Of a stretch of DNA of 64,000 nt, positions 18,614 to 30,800 are shown in pieces (the stretch's first letter is position 1; each line of letters starts with the position of its first letter). The notes below the pieces were generated by a model. It ran no database searches. It was not told the DNA's origin and saw only the letters and a program-made list of their open reading frames with translations. The stretch is from Pantoea nemavictus (GTDB taxonomy: Bacteria > Pseudomonadota > Gammaproteobacteria > Enterobacterales > Enterobacteriaceae): contig NZ_JBBGZW010000001.1 of assembly GCF_037479095.1 (NCBI RefSeq), positions 1,116,001-1,180,000 on the forward strand. The letters are read 5' to 3'. Both the position numbers and the translations under genes were made by a program.

Positions 18614-18818
18614 CTTCTATCTCCTTGCAGATTGATTGCATTAAACCACCCGCAGGCGCGACTAAAGATAGCGCCAGTAGAATCGACCAGGAATCGCGAC
18701 TCGTTATGCGGGTTTCGGTTCAAACCTTGCATTAATTAGCATAACGCGCTTTTCACGCTTTGCCAGGCAACGGGCCAGCTTTCGTCCTGGTCCTAACATT
18801 ATTAACAGTAGGCTGAGT

Positions 18819-20024
18819 ATGACCCTTTTTTCCTCTACCGCCTTTCGCCAGCAGTTTCCTGCGCTGAATGATGCCGGCATCTATCTCGATAGCGCCGCCA
18901 CCGCGCTGAAGCCGCAAGCCGTCATTGATGCGACCGCCCAGTTCTATAGCTTGAGCGCGGGTACCGTGCATCGCAGCCAGTTCGCCGCCGCACGTGCGCT
19001 GACGGAAAAGTATGAACAGGCACGCGGTTTAGTGGCGCGCTGGCTTAACGCCGCAGACGACCGGCAAATTGTCTGGACGCGCGGCACCACCGAAGCCATT
19101 AATCTGGTCGCCAATAGTTGGCTGGCACCACGCCTACAAGCGGGCGATGAGATTGTGGTTAGCGAAGCGGAACATCATGCCAATTTAGTACCGTGGCTGA
19201 TGGTGGCACAGGCCAGCGGTGCGAAAGTGGTGAAATGGCCATTGGGTGCCGATCGCCTGCCCGATATCGCCCAATTGCCCGCCTTGCTTAACGCGCGTAC
19301 TCGCTTGCTGGCCGTTGGCCAGATGTCGAACGTCACCGGCGGCTGTCCGGATCTGGCCCTGGCGATCCGCCTGGCCCATGACGTTGGTGCCAAAGTGATG
19401 GTCGATGGCGCGCAAGGCGTGGTGCATTGCCCGCCGGATGTGCAGGCGCTGGATATCGATTTCTATGGGTTTTCGGGTCACAAGCTTTATGGCCCGATGG
19501 GCATTGGCGTGCTATATGGCAAAGCCGAACTGCTGGAGGCTATGCAACCGTGGCAAGGCGGCGGCAAGATGTTAACGCAGGTCGATTTTAACGGTTTCAC
19601 GCCGCAACCGGTGCCCTGGCGTTTTGAGGCCGGCACGCCAAACGTCGCCGGCGTGGTGGGTTTGAGTGCCGCACTGGAATGGCTGGCGCAACATCATGCC
19701 GAAAAAGCCGAAATGTGGAGTCAGCAGCTGGCGAGCCTGGCCGAAGAACAGTTGAGCGAAATACCCGGCTTCCGCAGCTTCCGCTGTGGCAATGCCAGTC
19801 TACTCGCGTTTGATATTGCCGGTATTCATCACAGCGATATCGTCACGCTGCTTGCCGAGCAAGGCATCGCACTGCGCGCGGGACAACACTGCGCACAACC
19901 GCTGATGGCGGCGCTCGGCGTTAGCGGTACGTTGCGCGTCTCGTTCGCCCCCTATAATAATTTGCAGGACGTGGATGCGCTGGTGCGCGCCATGCACCAT
20001 GCTGTCGACTTACTGAGTGAATAA
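18819..20024 (+). CDS. csdA: cysteine desulfurase CsdA
   Basis: A PLP-dependent class V aminotransferase fold enzyme that removes sulfur from cysteine (or cysteine sulfinate) as a persulfide. 401 residues, same as E. coli. The PLP lysine is in [11 protein letters not shown] (Lys 222). The persulfide Cys is in RAGQHCAQP (Cys 358). Both positions agree with E. coli CsdA. It passes sulfur to CsdE, whose gene overlaps or abuts its 3' end, and the pair connects to TcdA encoded convergently next door. Confidence 0.95.
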   Translation: MTLFSSTAFRQQFPALNDAGIYLDSAATALKPQAVIDATAQFYSLSAGTVHRSQFAAARALTEKYEQARGLVARWLNAADDRQIVWTRGTTEAINLVANSWLAPRLQAGDEIVVSEAEHHANLVPWLMVAQASGAKVVKWPLGADRLPDIAQLPALLNARTRLLAVGQMSNVTGGCPDLALAIRLAHDVGAKVMVDGAQGVVHCPPDVQALDIDFYGFSGHKLYGPMGIGVLYGKAELLEAMQPWQGGGKMLTQVDFNGFTPQPVPWRFEAGTPNVAGVVGLSAALEWLAQHHAEKAEMWSQQLASLAEEQLSEIPGFRSFRCGNASLLAFDIAGIHHSDIVTLLAEQGIALRAGQHCAQPLMAALGVSGTLRVSFAPYNNLQDVDALVRAMHHAVDLLSE

Positions 20025-20028
20025 GCTA

Positions 20029-20484
20029 ATGACATCAACCTTGCTCGCCCCGCATCCGTTCGGCGATCTGATCACCGAAGCTAGCCTGACGGAAAAATTC
20101 ACCCATTTTCATCAATGGGAAGATCGCTATCGTCAGTTGATCCAACTCAGCCGCCAGCTGCCCGCGTTAGCGGAAGAATTAAAGACAGCGGATATCGAGC
20201 TAAGCGGCTGTGAGAACCGCGTGTGGCTAAGCAGCCAGTTGCTGAACAACGGCACGCTGCACTTTTATGGCGACAGTGAAGGACGCATCGTGCGCGGTTT
20301 GCTGGCGGTGTTATTGACTGCAGTGGAAGGGAAAACGCCAGCCGACTTGCTAGAGCAAGATCCGCTGGCGTTGTTTGATACCTTAGGCCTGCGCGCGCAA
20401 TTGAGCGCATCACGCAGTAGCGGATTACAGGCGCTGGCAGATGCCGTACAACGCGCCGCGCGCCAGCACACTCAGGCTGTTTGA
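20029..20484 (+). CDS. csdE: cysteine desulfuration protein CsdE (sulfur acceptor)
   Basis: A SufE-family sulfur acceptor of 151 residues. The acceptor Cys lies in [10 protein letters not shown] (Cys 61, as in E. coli). Conserved downstream parts are [25 protein letters not shown] and [17 protein letters not shown] four codons upstream (20017) overlaps csdA, but ATG 20029 gives the correct Cys numbering. It converges on tcdA, the two coding regions overlapping by 13 bp at their 3' ends. Confidence 0.94.
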   Translation: MTSTLLAPHPFGDLITEASLTEKFTHFHQWEDRYRQLIQLSRQLPALAEELKTADIELSGCENRVWLSSQLLNNGTLHFYGDSEGRIVRGLLAVLLTAVEGKTPADLLEQDPLALFDTLGLRAQLSASRSSGLQALADAVQRAARQHTQAV

Positions 20485-21278
20485 CGCGCCGCCTTCGCGA
20501 GGAATTTCTTCAACGCATGAGAGACCGCAACAAACCCAAAGGTAGCGGTCACCATGGTGGCCGCACCGAAACCAGCGGCACAATCCATGCGTTTCGGGCC
20601 TTCGGCGGTTGAGCGTGAGGTGCACACGCTGCCATCCGGCTGCGGATACATCAACGCTTCCGTCGAAAACACGCAGTCGATGCCGAGCTTTCCTTTGCTG
20701 TTCTTCACCACGCCAAAATCGCCTTTCAACCTTTCGCGCAGTTTCGCCGCCAGCGGATCCTGAATGGTTTTCGCCAAATCACTCACCTGGATCTGCGTCG
20801 GATCGATCTGACCGCCCGCGCCGCCGGTGGTGATCAGCGGGATCTTGTTACGCCGGCACCAGGCAATCAACGCCGCTTTAGGGCGCACGCTATCAATCGC
20901 ATCAATGACATAGTCAAAACCTGCCGACAACAGCTCAGCGGTATTTTCTGGCGTGATGAAATCATCGATGCAAATCACTTCGCATTCGGGATTGATGGCA
21001 CGCATCCGCTCTGCCATCACTTCGGTTTTCGCCTGACCAACTTTGCCCTGCAGCGCGTGAATCTGGCGGTTGGTATTGGTGATACAGACATCATCCATAT
21101 CAATCAGGGTGATTCTACCAATGCCGGTGCGCGCTAACGCTTCAGCCGCCCAGGAACCCACGCCGCCAATACCAATTACGCAAAAATGGGCGTCGGCAAA
21201 ACGCTGTAACGCATCCTGCCCATACAGACGCGCCGTGCCGCCAAAACGTTGTCGCCAGGCGTCGCTAACCACAGTCAT
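20472..21278 (-). CDS. tcdA: tRNA cyclic N6-threonylcarbamoyladenosine(37) synthase TcdA (CsdL)
   Basis: An E1-like/ThiF-fold enzyme that ATP-dependently cyclises t6A37 to ct6A in tRNA. 268 residues as in E. coli. The nucleotide-binding [15 protein letters not shown] starts near residue 34. The adenylation segment [17 protein letters not shown] is conserved. CsdA-CsdE, encoded next to it, supply a sulfur-relay function that supports it in E. coli. ATG 21278 matches the family; the open frame continues 22 codons upstream into mltA. Confidence 0.95.
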   Translation of the reverse strand: MTVVSDAWRQRFGGTARLYGQDALQRFADAHFCVIGIGGVGSWAAEALARTGIGRITLIDMDDVCITNTNRQIHALQGKVGQAKTEVMAERMRAINPECEVICIDDFITPENTAELLSAGFDYVIDAIDSVRPKAALIAWCRRNKIPLITTGGAGGQIDPTQIQVSDLAKTIQDPLAAKLRERLKGDFGVVKNSKGKLGIDCVFSTEALMYPQPDGSVCTSRSTAEGPKRMDCAAGFGAATMVTATFGFVAVSHALKKFLAKAARQTA

Positions 21279-21306
21279 AACCAAACCTTTCCGAAAAAAC
21301 GGGACA

Positions 21307-22455
21307 TTAATTAGAACCCAACAGCAGCGAACCGTTGTTGCCATTTTGTGGGTTGCTAAACACCGGCTGGCCAGTGCCCGGCGCGGCTTTCAGCACCCAT
21401 ACGCGGCCATAATGGTTGTAGAAACCAGCCAGATGCGCCGCATCTGGGCCAACGCCTTGATAGATATCGAAGTGCTGCCCTTTAATCGCGCCACCCACGT
21501 CCAGCGCGACCATCAAACGCATCTCATATTTGCCGTTGAACTTGCCCTTCTCATTCAGCTGCGGCACTTCCGCCAGCAATACCGTGCCCGCCGGAATAAG
21601 CGAACGATCGGACGCCACTGATGCCTTGGCAATCAGCGGAACTGCGCTGGCGCCGCGCACCGGCACGTACTCTTCCGGCTTAAAGAAGACAAAGGATTGG
21701 TTAGTTTCCAGCACCGAACGCACTTCCTGTGGCGAATGCTCTTGCGCCCACTGACGAATCGCCTGCATCGACATATCTTCGCGCTTCACTTCACCGCGAT
21801 CGATCAGCTCTTTACCGACGCTGTGATAGGCCCAGCCATTTTTGCCGCCGTAGCCAAAGAAGCGCAGCGGCCGACCATCACCAAAATCGACATAGCCACT
21901 GCCCTGGACATCCATCATGAAGTTATCAATGAGCGAGTTGCTATAAGCAATGATGTAGCGGTCATCCAGTCCACCATTATAGATAGAAGCGCGGCTCGGC
22001 AGTTTTTGACCGCGGGTACGCGGTGGCATGCGGTAAATCGGATACTGGAATTCGCCCTGACGGGTATATCGCGCTTCCACCACCGGCGTGTAGTAACCGG
22101 TAAACTGCACGTTGCCGTAATTGTCAGTGCCTTCCATCTGATAGGCATTCAAGCCGAACTGGTTGAGCTGGCGAGTATCAGCGCCAGACAGCAGCCAGTT
22201 TTGAATCGCACTATAGGTCCCGTTGTTGCGGCCGAACAGACCAGAAGAGGCGGTTTGAATCTGCACCACCTGATCGCTAAAGTCCTTACCGTTCACCGGA
22301 CGCCCTTTGGCATTCGGTTGGTTAACCAGCCCAAGCGGTTGCTCCAGCTTGCCATCTATATATTGCTGACCGCGATCGGTCGGTTTAGAACTACAGCCCG
22401 CTAGCAGCGCGAAAAAAGCGCCCGTCAGTGCATATTTGGCCCAATGTGCTTTCAT
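21307..22455 (-). CDS. mltA: membrane-bound lytic murein transglycosylase A (MltA)
   Basis: An outer-membrane lipoprotein that cleaves peptidoglycan with formation of 1,6-anhydromuramic acid. 382 residues, somewhat longer than the E. coli protein (365). A signal peptide ends in the lipobox LLAGC (Cys about 20). The MltA domain holds FTGYYTPVVEA. The 3D-type C-terminal domain shows LMVALDVGGAIKGQHFDIYQG, which contains the catalytic Asp. The extra length is partly a Gly/Asn-rich C-terminal tail (NPQNGNNGSLLLGSN). Confidence 0.95.
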   Translation of the reverse strand: MKAHWAKYALTGAFFALLAGCSSKPTDRGQQYIDGKLEQPLGLVNQPNAKGRPVNGKDFSDQVVQIQTASSGLFGRNNGTYSAIQNWLLSGADTRQLNQFGLNAYQMEGTDNYGNVQFTGYYTPVVEARYTRQGEFQYPIYRMPPRTRGQKLPSRASIYNGGLDDRYIIAYSNSLIDNFMMDVQGSGYVDFGDGRPLRFFGYGGKNGWAYHSVGKELIDRGEVKREDMSMQAIRQWAQEHSPQEVRSVLETNQSFVFFKPEEYVPVRGASAVPLIAKASVASDRSLIPAGTVLLAEVPQLNEKGKFNGKYEMRLMVALDVGGAIKGQHFDIYQGVGPDAAHLAGFYNHYGRVWVLKAAPGTGQPVFSNPQNGNNGSLLLGSN

Positions 22456-22618
22456 AACTTTCTCTTTTTATCGATTGTTTGCCCGGCGACGATAGCAAAG
22501 GGGCAGCAAGATTGAAATCTGCGACAAGCCGCCACGCTCACATCTGTACAATAATCCATCCAATGGCGAGTTTATTCACCAACTGACTGTAAATTTGGCG
22601 CTTTGTCTCAAAAAGGGG

Positions 22619-22646
22619 TTGCATCGCCGCGCGTCCAGAGTATAGT
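22619..22646 (+). promoter_or_regulatory. promoter of the tRNA-fMet cluster
   Basis: TTGCAT (22619-22624) and TATAGT (22641-22646) are separated by 16 bp. The segment between the -10 and the expected start is GC-rich (GCGCATCC), as in stringently controlled stable-RNA promoters. The first tRNA begins 13 bp downstream of the -10. Confidence 0.7.
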
Positions 22647-22659
22647 GCGCATCCACGGA

Positions 22660-22736
<77 letters not shown>

Positions 22737-22789
22737 ATTCTTCTTAAATGAAGAGACAATGTGAAGTGTCGTGTAACGCGTCAGTCGGA

Positions 22790-22866
<77 letters not shown>

Positions 22867-22917
22867 ATTGTCTTAAGAAGAATACAATGTGAAAAGTCGC
22901 TTAATGCGACAGACGGA

Positions 22918-22994
<77 letters not shown>

Positions 22995-23001
22995 ATCATT
23001 T

Positions 23002-23025
23002 AAACACCTTAACGGGTGTTTTTTT
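23002..23025 (+). terminator. Rho-independent terminator of the tRNA-fMet operon
   Basis: AAACACC pairs with GGGTGTTT around a short TTAAC loop, followed by a T-run (23019-23025). It begins 8 nt after the third tRNA. Confidence 0.85.
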
Positions 23026-23067
23026 GTTTCTGGCATCCGACAAAAAGCGGCATTTCTGCCGCCCTCC

Positions 23068-24303
23068 TCAGCGATGTGCCAGCGCCGCACCCTTGTCAAA
23101 ATACGCCTTAATGCCATGCAGAATCGCCTCAGCCACCTGATGTTGATAACGCGGCGTACGCAGCTTGCGCTCCTCTTCTACATTACTGATAAACGCGGTT
23201 TCTACCAGAATGGAGGGAATATCCGGCGCTTTCAGTACCGCAAACCCGGCCTGATCAACGGTACGCTTATGCAGATGATTGATATGTCCCATACGTGATA
23301 ACACTTCTTTGCCAAACTTCAGGCTGTCACTGATGGTTTGCCGCTGCACCATATCGAACATGGTGTGATCGAGATAACGATCGCCGCTCATGCTGACACC
23401 GCCAATCAAATCGGCTTCATTTTGCGTTTGCGCGAGGAAACGCGCCGCCGCCGAAGTAGCGCCGCTGGTCGAGAGCGCAAACACTGAAGAGCCGCGCGCA
23501 GCCCGACTGGTAAAGGCATCGGCGTGGATCGAGATAAACAGATCCGCACGCTGCTTACGTGCTTTCGCTACCCTTACGCGCAGCGGGATAAATACATCCT
23601 CATTACGCGTCATATAGGCTTTCATATTGCGCTCTTTATCGATTAGCGCCTTCAGATAGCGACCAATCTTCAGCACAATGTCCTTCTCACGCGTTTTGTA
23701 TTTTCCATGCGCGCCCGGATCTTCTCCGCCATGGCCAGGATCGATCATGATAATAATGGGTCGATCGCGCCCCGCTTTACCCGGCAGCGCCGCCTGCACC
23801 GGCTGATCGCGTTCAAGATCGCCCTGATTGTAATCCTGCAGTAATGCCAGTAGCGGATCCTCTTCCCGCGACTGCTGGCTAGGATAGAGATCGACCACTA
23901 AACGATGCTTGATACCGGCCACTGGCGCCAGGGTGAAAGTCTTCGGCGCGATGCTGCGTTTCAACTCCAGCACAAGGCGTACCGTGTTGGCGTCAAACTG
24001 GCCAACGCGTGCCGTTTTGATATAGGGATCATCCACACGCACCAGTTTATCCACGCCTTTCAGTATCGGATTGATGTGCATATTTTCGATATCAATAACC
24101 AGGCGATCGGGATGACTCAGCGTGAACTGCTTGTACTTGAGGGGAACATTCGATTCCAGGGTAACGCGGGAATACGTCGATGATGGCCAGATGCGCACCG
24201 CCACAATATGCTGGCTGGCTGCCAGCCCGGTGCGCGTGACGCTAAGCATTAATAGTGCGCCTGCACCCTGTAATAATCGTCGTCGTGTGAAAGCTTCGGA
24301 CAT
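23068..24303 (-). CDS. amiC: N-acetylmuramoyl-L-alanine amidase AmiC
   Basis: A periplasmic zinc amidase that splits septal peptidoglycan during daughter-cell separation, activated by NlpD in E. coli. 411 residues (E. coli 417). A Tat-type signal is clear: RRRLLQGAG followed by a hydrophobic stretch. An N-terminal AMIN domain (about 30-140) targets the septum. The Amidase_3 domain carries [15 protein letters not shown] (zinc His/Glu), SIHADAF, and [14 protein letters not shown]. Stop to stop it is convergent with the tRNA cluster. Confidence 0.95.
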   Translation of the reverse strand: MSEAFTRRRLLQGAGALLMLSVTRTGLAASQHIVAVRIWPSSTYSRVTLESNVPLKYKQFTLSHPDRLVIDIENMHINPILKGVDKLVRVDDPYIKTARVGQFDANTVRLVLELKRSIAPKTFTLAPVAGIKHRLVVDLYPSQQSREEDPLLALLQDYNQGDLERDQPVQAALPGKAGRDRPIIIMIDPGHGGEDPGAHGKYKTREKDIVLKIGRYLKALIDKERNMKAYMTRNEDVFIPLRVRVAKARKQRADLFISIHADAFTSRAARGSSVFALSTSGATSAAARFLAQTQNEADLIGGVSMSGDRYLDHTMFDMVQRQTISDSLKFGKEVLSRMGHINHLHKRTVDQAGFAVLKAPDIPSILVETAFISNVEEERKLRTPRYQHQVAEAILHGIKAYFDKGAALAHR

Positions 24304-24488
24304 GCCGCTCCAACTGCTGTGTAATGTCTAAAAAATCGTCACTTGATGGCAAGAAGGCGAAAACTTTATTCGATGAGAAATGTCTTGTCTTGCCGGAAAA
24401 CCCAGATAATGCAGTCTGTTAGCGCGTGTTGCATCAGGAAAATCGTAAAGTAACGTCAGGCCCGGCGCTTGCATTAATGGGCAAAACA

Positions 24489-24523
24489 GCATAAAAATAC
24501 GAAAATTACGAATAAAAATGCAA
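24489..24523 (+). promoter_or_regulatory. two tandem ARG boxes (ArgR operator) upstream of argA
   Basis: Two related A/T-rich palindromic words share ATAAAAAT at 24491-24498 and 24512-24519, exactly 21 bp apart. This is the centre spacing of paired 18-bp ARG boxes separated by 3 bp. The downstream one (ACGAATAAAAATGCA) fits the GAAT-WWWW-ATTC type pattern best. They lie just upstream of the argA start, so ArgR with arginine would repress argA. Confidence 0.7.
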
Positions 24524-24536
24524 AGAGGGTTTTGCC

Positions 24537-25865
24537 GTGAAGGAACGTAGTACAGAACTGGTTCAGGGTTTTCGCCATACCGTTCCCTATATAAATACCC
24601 ACCGCGACAAGACATTTGTCATCATGTTAGGTGGCGAGGCCATCGAGCATGAGAACTTCTCTAGCATCGTCAATGATATCGGTCTGCTGCATAGCCTTGG
24701 CATTCGTTTAGTGGTGGTCTACGGTGCGCGTCCGCAGATTGATGCCAGCATGGCCCAGCAACAGCTGGAACCGATTTACCACAAACACACACGCGTCACC
24801 GATGCGCAATCGCTCGAGCTGGTGAAGCAGGCCGCCGGCCGCTTACAGCTGGATATCACCGCGCGTCTGTCGATGAGCCTCAACAACACGCCGCTGCAAG
24901 GCGCGCATATTAATGTGGTGAGCGGTAACTTCATTATCGCGCAGCCGCTGGGCGTGGATGATGGTGTCGATTACTGCCACAGCGGCCGTATCCGTCGTAT
25001 TGATGAAGAAGCGATTCATCGCCAGCTGGACAACGACGCCATTGTGCTACTCGGTCCGGTTGCGGTTTCTGTCACCGGTGAAAGCTTCAATCTGACTTCA
25101 GAAGAGGTGGCAACGCAGCTGGCGATTAAGCTCAAGGCAGAGAAGATGATTGGTTTCTGCTCCGAGCAGGGCGTGACCAATCGTGAAGGCGCCATTATTT
25201 CCGAACTGTTCCCGAATGAAGCACAGGCGCGTATCGACGAGATGGAGAGCGACGGCGATTTTCTCTCTGGCACCGTACGTTTCCTGCGCGGCGCGGTAAA
25301 AGCCTGCCGCAGCGGCGTGCGCCGTAGTCATCTGATTAGCTATCAGGAAGACGGTGCTTTGCTGCAAGAGTTGTTCTCGCGCGACGGGATCGGTACGCAG
25401 ATTGTCATGGAGTCCGCCGAGCAAATTCGTCGTGCTAACATCAATGATATCGGCGGCATTCTGGAATTGATTCGCCCGCTGGAGCAGCAAGGGATTCTGG
25501 TGCGCCGTTCACGCGAACAGTTGGAGATGGAAATCGATAAATTCACCATCATTCAGCGTGATAATCTCACCATTGCCTGCGCAGCGCTCTACCCTTTCCC
25601 CGATGAACAGATTGGCGAGATGGCTTGCGTCGCGGTGCATCCGGATTACCGCAGCTCGTCACGTGGCGAACTGCTGTTGGATCGCGTAGCGTTACAAGCG
25701 CGCCAGATGGGTCTCAAGAAGCTGTTCGTATTAACCACGCGCAGCATTCACTGGTTCCAGGAGCGCGGTTTCACGCCGGTGGATATTGAATCGCTGCCTG
25801 AGAGCAAAAAGCAGATGTACAACTATCAGCGCCGTTCAAAGGTGCTGATGGCGGATTTGGGTTAG
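24537..25865 (+). CDS. argA: amino-acid N-acetyltransferase (N-acetylglutamate synthase) ArgA
   Basis: It catalyses the first step of arginine biosynthesis, acetyl-CoA plus glutamate to N-acetylglutamate, and is feedback-inhibited by arginine. 442 residues (E. coli 443). An N-terminal amino-acid-kinase-like domain (about 1-285) carries [15 protein letters not shown] and binds arginine. A C-terminal GNAT domain (about 295-435) carries [17 protein letters not shown], the acetyl-CoA loop. The start is GTG 24537, downstream of AGAGGG, and gives the conserved N-terminus. Two ARG boxes precede it. Confidence 0.95.
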   Translation: MKERSTELVQGFRHTVPYINTHRDKTFVIMLGGEAIEHENFSSIVNDIGLLHSLGIRLVVVYGARPQIDASMAQQQLEPIYHKHTRVTDAQSLELVKQAAGRLQLDITARLSMSLNNTPLQGAHINVVSGNFIIAQPLGVDDGVDYCHSGRIRRIDEEAIHRQLDNDAIVLLGPVAVSVTGESFNLTSEEVATQLAIKLKAEKMIGFCSEQGVTNREGAIISELFPNEAQARIDEMESDGDFLSGTVRFLRGAVKACRSGVRRSHLISYQEDGALLQELFSRDGIGTQIVMESAEQIRRANINDIGGILELIRPLEQQGILVRRSREQLEMEIDKFTIIQRDNLTIACAALYPFPDEQIGEMACVAVHPDYRSSSRGELLLDRVALQARQMGLKKLFVLTTRSIHWFQERGFTPVDIESLPESKKQMYNYQRRSKVLMADLG

Positions 25866-25900
25866 CACTTGCTGGTGGGCATTTATGCGCATCGGGAAGA

Positions 25901-25954
25901 GGTCGCCATGAATGGCGACCCTACGGTGCATTTGTAGGGGCGGCATTGATGCCG
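25901..25954. repeat. pair of convergent GTAG-headed palindromes (REP-like)
   Basis: A minus-strand unit (25901-25924) has GTAG with GGTCGCCAT/ATGGCGACC arms. A plus-strand unit (25934-25954) has GTAG with GGGGCGGCAT and ATGCCG arms. They face each other between the convergent ends of argA and recD. No other terminator is visible there, so they may serve both. Confidence 0.75.
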
Positions 25955-25962
25955 TCCTGGGT

Positions 25963-27801
25963 TTATTCCTCGCTTAACCGCTCGAGTAATCCGCTGCGTC
26001 GCTGGGTACGCAACTGCACCGCGCGGCGGAACACACTGTCATCGCTGTATAACGTCAGCTGCTTACGCGCACGGGTAATCGCGGTGTAAATCAGTTCACG
26101 GGTTAGCACCGGTAGAAACTGTGCCGGCATCACCAACGCCGTGTGATCAAACTCCGACCCCTGCGATTTATGTACCGTCATTGCCCACGCGGTATCGTGT
26201 GTGGGTAAACGACTTGGCTGTACCGCTTTAATGCTGCCATCCGGCAATGGGAAGAACACTTTTAGCAGGCCTTCATCGTCGAACAACGTAATGCCAATAT
26301 CACCGTTAAACAGACCCAGCGCGCTATCGTTGCGCGTCACCATCACCGGACGTCCCTGATACCAACGACTGCCGCCGGTGGGACGACGAATCAACTGCAG
26401 TTGTATGAGTTTCTGCTCAATACGCTGATTCAACCCCTGCACCCCAAAGGGTCCTTCGCGCAGCGCGCACAGCAGCTGATAACGGCCAAACGCCGCAATA
26501 ATCTCCGCCGCATCTGCCCGCTGGCTAATTAACCTGAGGAAAGGTTGATAGCCTGCGGCAATCTCCGTCAGCATCGCCTGATAAGCATCACTATCATTCA
26601 GCGGTTGACGGGTGATATCGCTGAATCCCGCCTGAAACGCCGCTTCCACGGCTTTTGCATCTCCCGCGTTGACGGCGCTGGCCAACTGGCCGATGCCGGA
26701 ATTAGCGTCAAAGCGGTAACTTTTACGCAGCAGGCAAATCGCATCGCGCACAGCGGGGGCGCTGACATCATCATTGCCCGCCACCGCACAGCCGGTGAGT
26801 TCGCTGAGTTGTGCTGCACGCGTAGGGCTATAACCCGCTTCGGCACAGCGGCAGATATCACCCAGCACCGCGCCCGCTTCAACGGATGCCAGCTGATCGC
26901 GATCGCCAAGAAAAATTACCCGCGCCTGCGGTGGCAGGGCGGCAATGAGATTGGCCATCATGCCAAGATCCACCATCGAGGCTTCATCTACCACCAGCAC
27001 ATCCAGATGTAACGGATTTCCTGCGTGATAGCGCAAGCGCTGCGTTTCCGGCTGCGCGCCTAACAAACGGTGTAACGTGGTGGCATCAGCGGGGAAGCGC
27101 TGACGCTCCATCTCGCTGACCGGCAACTTCTGCAGCGCTTTACCGAGTGATTCGGTAAGACGCGCCGCCGCTTTTCCGGTTGGTGCGGCTAACTGAACCC
27201 GCAGCGCACCTTCGCTGAGACGGATCAGCGCGGCCAGCAGTTTTGCCACGGTGGTGGTTTTCCCGGTCCCTGGACCACCAGAAATCACCGCCGTTTTCTG
27301 CGTCAGCGCCACGGCAGCCGCAATTTTCTGCCAGTTATCCGGTTCGGTGCCAAATAGCTGATCCAGCACGGCTCTTACCTGCTGAGGTGCAAAAGGCTGT
27401 GCTGCCGACTGTGACTGAAAGAAGTGTGCTACCTGCCCTTCGTTGTGCCAGAGACGATGCAGGTAAAGACGATCTTCGCTTAATACAATCGGCGCCGCCT
27501 GCTCGCTATCACTGAGCGCAGACCAGCCGTTCAACAACGCAGGCCAATCCTGCGGCTCTCCCGCCGCTTGCCAGATAGCGTGCGCCAATTCTGGATGACG
27601 CCCCTTGAACAGATTGTCACGGCTGAGCTGCGTCAGCGGCAAACAGACATGCCCATCCCCGGCTTCGGCACTTAGGCATGCCGCCAGAAGCAAGCGCGCC
27701 GGCTGATCGTCATCGGCCAGCAGTTGGGCAAACTGAACGTCCAATGAGCGCAGCAAGCGCAGCTCAGCCGCCTGGGATAAAAGCGCTGTCATGCTGCTCA
27801 T
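25963..27801 (-). CDS. recD: exodeoxyribonuclease V subunit alpha RecD
   Basis: The 5'-3' helicase motor of RecBCD. 612 residues (E. coli 608). A superfamily 1B helicase with Walker [16 protein letters not shown] (about 175-189), [11 protein letters not shown] (motif II), [18 protein letters not shown] (motif III) and the C-terminal [13 protein letters not shown] and [11 protein letters not shown] (motifs V-VI). The start overlaps the recB stop by 4 bp (ATGA), implying translational coupling. An alternative start three codons in is possible. Confidence 0.96.
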   Translation of the reverse strand: MSSMTALLSQAAELRLLRSLDVQFAQLLADDDQPARLLLAACLSAEAGDGHVCLPLTQLSRDNLFKGRHPELAHAIWQAAGEPQDWPALLNGWSALSDSEQAAPIVLSEDRLYLHRLWHNEGQVAHFFQSQSAAQPFAPQQVRAVLDQLFGTEPDNWQKIAAAVALTQKTAVISGGPGTGKTTTVAKLLAALIRLSEGALRVQLAAPTGKAAARLTESLGKALQKLPVSEMERQRFPADATTLHRLLGAQPETQRLRYHAGNPLHLDVLVVDEASMVDLGMMANLIAALPPQARVIFLGDRDQLASVEAGAVLGDICRCAEAGYSPTRAAQLSELTGCAVAGNDDVSAPAVRDAICLLRKSYRFDANSGIGQLASAVNAGDAKAVEAAFQAGFSDITRQPLNDSDAYQAMLTEIAAGYQPFLRLISQRADAAEIIAAFGRYQLLCALREGPFGVQGLNQRIEQKLIQLQLIRRPTGGSRWYQGRPVMVTRNDSALGLFNGDIGITLFDDEGLLKVFFPLPDGSIKAVQPSRLPTHDTAWAMTVHKSQGSEFDHTALVMPAQFLPVLTRELIYTAITRARKQLTLYSDDSVFRRAVQLRTQRRSGLLERLSEE

Positions 27802-30800
27802 GCTGACTCTCCTGGCCCGCGAAACAGGCTATCCAGTTGTGATACAAAGTCGAAAGTGGGACGCGTGTGGAACACGCCGTTATTGGGCGAGCTGCCGTCC
27901 ATGCCACGCAGGAAGAGATAGAAAACGCCGCCGAAGTGCTGCTCATAGTCGTAATCCGGCACACGATGCTGTAAATAGCGGTGCAGCGCCAACGTGTAGA
28001 GCTGGTACTGCAAATCATAGCGATGATCGATCATTGCCTGCGCCATTGCCTGCGGCGTATAAGCTTCGTGGCTGTCGCCAAGCCAGTTGGATTTATAATC
28101 CAGCAGATAGTATTTACCCTGCCAGCGGAAGACCAGATCAATAAAGCCCTTCAGCATGCCCTGCACCTGACGGAAATCCAGCGGCGGAGCCTGAGCCGAT
28201 AACGCATCCTGGGAGATCAACGCGCTCAGTTCATGCGCGGTCAGCACATTATCAATCGGCAGATAGAACGCCATCTCCACCAAACGATCGCTGCTCTGCA
28301 CCTGCGCCAAATGAATGCCCTGCGCATTCAGCGGCGTGCTCAGCACGCGCGTGATCCACTCGCTCAGCATCGGTTGCCAGTGCAGCGGATAGCCATTTTG
28401 TTGCAGATGCTGCGCCAGTTTCTCCTCGCTGGGCGGTTGCGGGAAATCCAGCGACTCGAACAACTCATGCAAAAATGTGCCGGGTGCGGCGCCGCGCGGA
28501 AAATGGTGTGGCGTCAAGGCGGCTTCCCGCTCTTCTTCAAGATCCTCTTCGCCCGCCGCTTCAACATCGAAGTTCGGCATCACATCGAGTAAGCGATGCG
28601 AACTGTGCTGCTGTAAACCGGAATAGCTGGTCACACGCCAGGGATCGGCCAGTACTCGCGTCACAGCACGTGCGCCCAGCGCGCTATCGGCGACCGCATC
28701 GACCTGCCAGCGCTCGGCATCAATGTCATCCGCCAGCACCACGTCAGTGCCCGCTGCGTCCATTTCATGCAGTAATGTAGCGAGCTGTTCAGCCGTCGCC
28801 GCCTCGCCGCGTTGCAGCAGGAACCCGAGCGCGCTTTTGTGCAAATCGCTCGCACCTTCTTTTTTGCGCGTGCCACGAAACAGTGTCGCCACGCCAACGC
28901 TGCAGTGAAAGATCGAGCGGGTCAACGCCACGTAGAGCAGGCGCAGATCTTCCGCCAGACGTTCCTGTTCAGCCAACGCCAGGCTCTCCTCATCGGCTTG
29001 CAGATCCAGTACTGCGTTGAAGTTCTCACGATCGTGATACAGCGCGGTATCCGCTTCACGGAACCCGGCGGCAAACGGCAGCCACACCAGCGGATATTGC
29101 AGACCTTTGGATTTATGAATGGTAACAATCTGCACCAGATGGCGATCGCTCTCCAGACGCAGCTGCTGGCTAGCCGACTGGCTATCCGGACGCGCAATCT
29201 GCTGTGCCAGATGGCGCACCAGCGCATGCGGGCTATCCAGCTGCGCAGCCGCCTCCTGCAACAATTCACCCAGGTGCAGTAAATCGGTCAGGCGCCGTTC
29301 GCCATTGTCCGAAGCCAGCAGATTTTCGGCCAGCTGACGCTCCAGCATCATTTCACGCAGCATCGGCAACACGCCGCGCTGCTGCCACACCAGTTGCCAA
29401 CGGGCAAAGGTGTCAACCAGTTCGTCCCAGCCGCGCGCATCCTGATCCAGCGCATCAAGTTGTGAGGCATCAAAGGCAAACAGCGAGGTAGCCAGCGCGG
29501 TGCGCAGCATACGCTCCTGCTCCGGTGCCAGCACGGCTTGCAGCAGCCACAACAGTTCGCGCGCTTCCGGCGTGGTGTAGACGCTGTCGCGGTTCGAGAG
29601 GTAAACCGACGGGATGCCGAGAAGATTCAATGCTTCGCGAATCAGGTTGGCTTCGTTACGGCTGCGCACCAGCACCGTAATATCCGAGGCTTGCACCGGC
29701 CGCAACGCCGCTGCTTTACCCAGCATCGCGCGCTGCTGCTGTCCCGCCTGCAACCAGCGACTAATATCAGCAGCACACTGCTGCGCCATCCTTTGCTGAT
29801 AATCGCCCACGCTGCAGCCGTCACCCGGCTGCAGCCAGAAGCGCAATGCCGCTTGCTCAACCTGGTCGATACTGAGCGACAGCTGCTGATTAGGGGGCGC
29901 GAAGTGCACCGGCAGGAACGGAATATCGGCAAACAAGAATGGCGCGTCGAGGCGCGCAAACAGCTGGTTGACGCTGTTGACCATTGCTGGCGAGGAGCGC
30001 CAGTTGGTATCCAGCGTGTAGTGCGCGCTCACTTCACTACGCGCGCGAATGTAGGTAAAGATATCCGCGCCACGAAACGCATAGATCGCCTGCTTCGGAT
30101 CGCCAATCAGCAGTAGCGCATGGGCTGGCTGATTGATATACAGCGTGCGGAAAATACGGTATTGCAGCGGATCGGTATCCTGAAACTCATCGATCAACGC
30201 GACCGGAAAACGCTGGCGGATAGCCTGCGCCAGCTGCTCGCCGCCAGGCTGCTGTAGCGCTTCGTCAAGGCGGCTTAACAGGTCATCAAAACCGAGTAGC
30301 GCCTGCTGCCGTTTCTCTTTGCGTACTGCCGCTCGCACCTCGACCAGCGCTCGCGCAATCACTAAATCGCGCAGCGAAAGCGGCTGCGCGAGGAAGCTGT
30401 CGATGGCGTCGAATAAAGCATGATGCGGCGGATTGCCCTTCTTAGTCTTCTCTTCAAGCATGCGCTGGCCAAAACGCGCCAGTTCGGCGGGCACCTGATA
30501 GTCGCGCGTTTCGCTTTGCGCCCAGAAACTCACCTTGTTGACCCAAACCGGCAAATTTTTGCTGCTGTAGCTGCGCTTATCCACATCGGATTGACCGACC
30601 AGCGCCAGCACCTCTTCACCCGCCGCCTGCCATTGCGCTTTCATGGCGGCGATACGCGCCAGGTTTTCGCTGTGGCGCGAGGCCAGCGTTTCACTGTCGG
30701 CCGGCGGCAGGCGCAGGCCAGGTGATTCGCCCTGCAACCACGGACGCAACGTCGCCAGTAGCTGCTCCGGACCGCTCCATTCGCTGACGATCACGCGCGC

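Noticed and set aside
21697..22404. 235-codon plus-strand ORF opposite mltA
   Set aside because: Shadow of mltA with no start context or domain.
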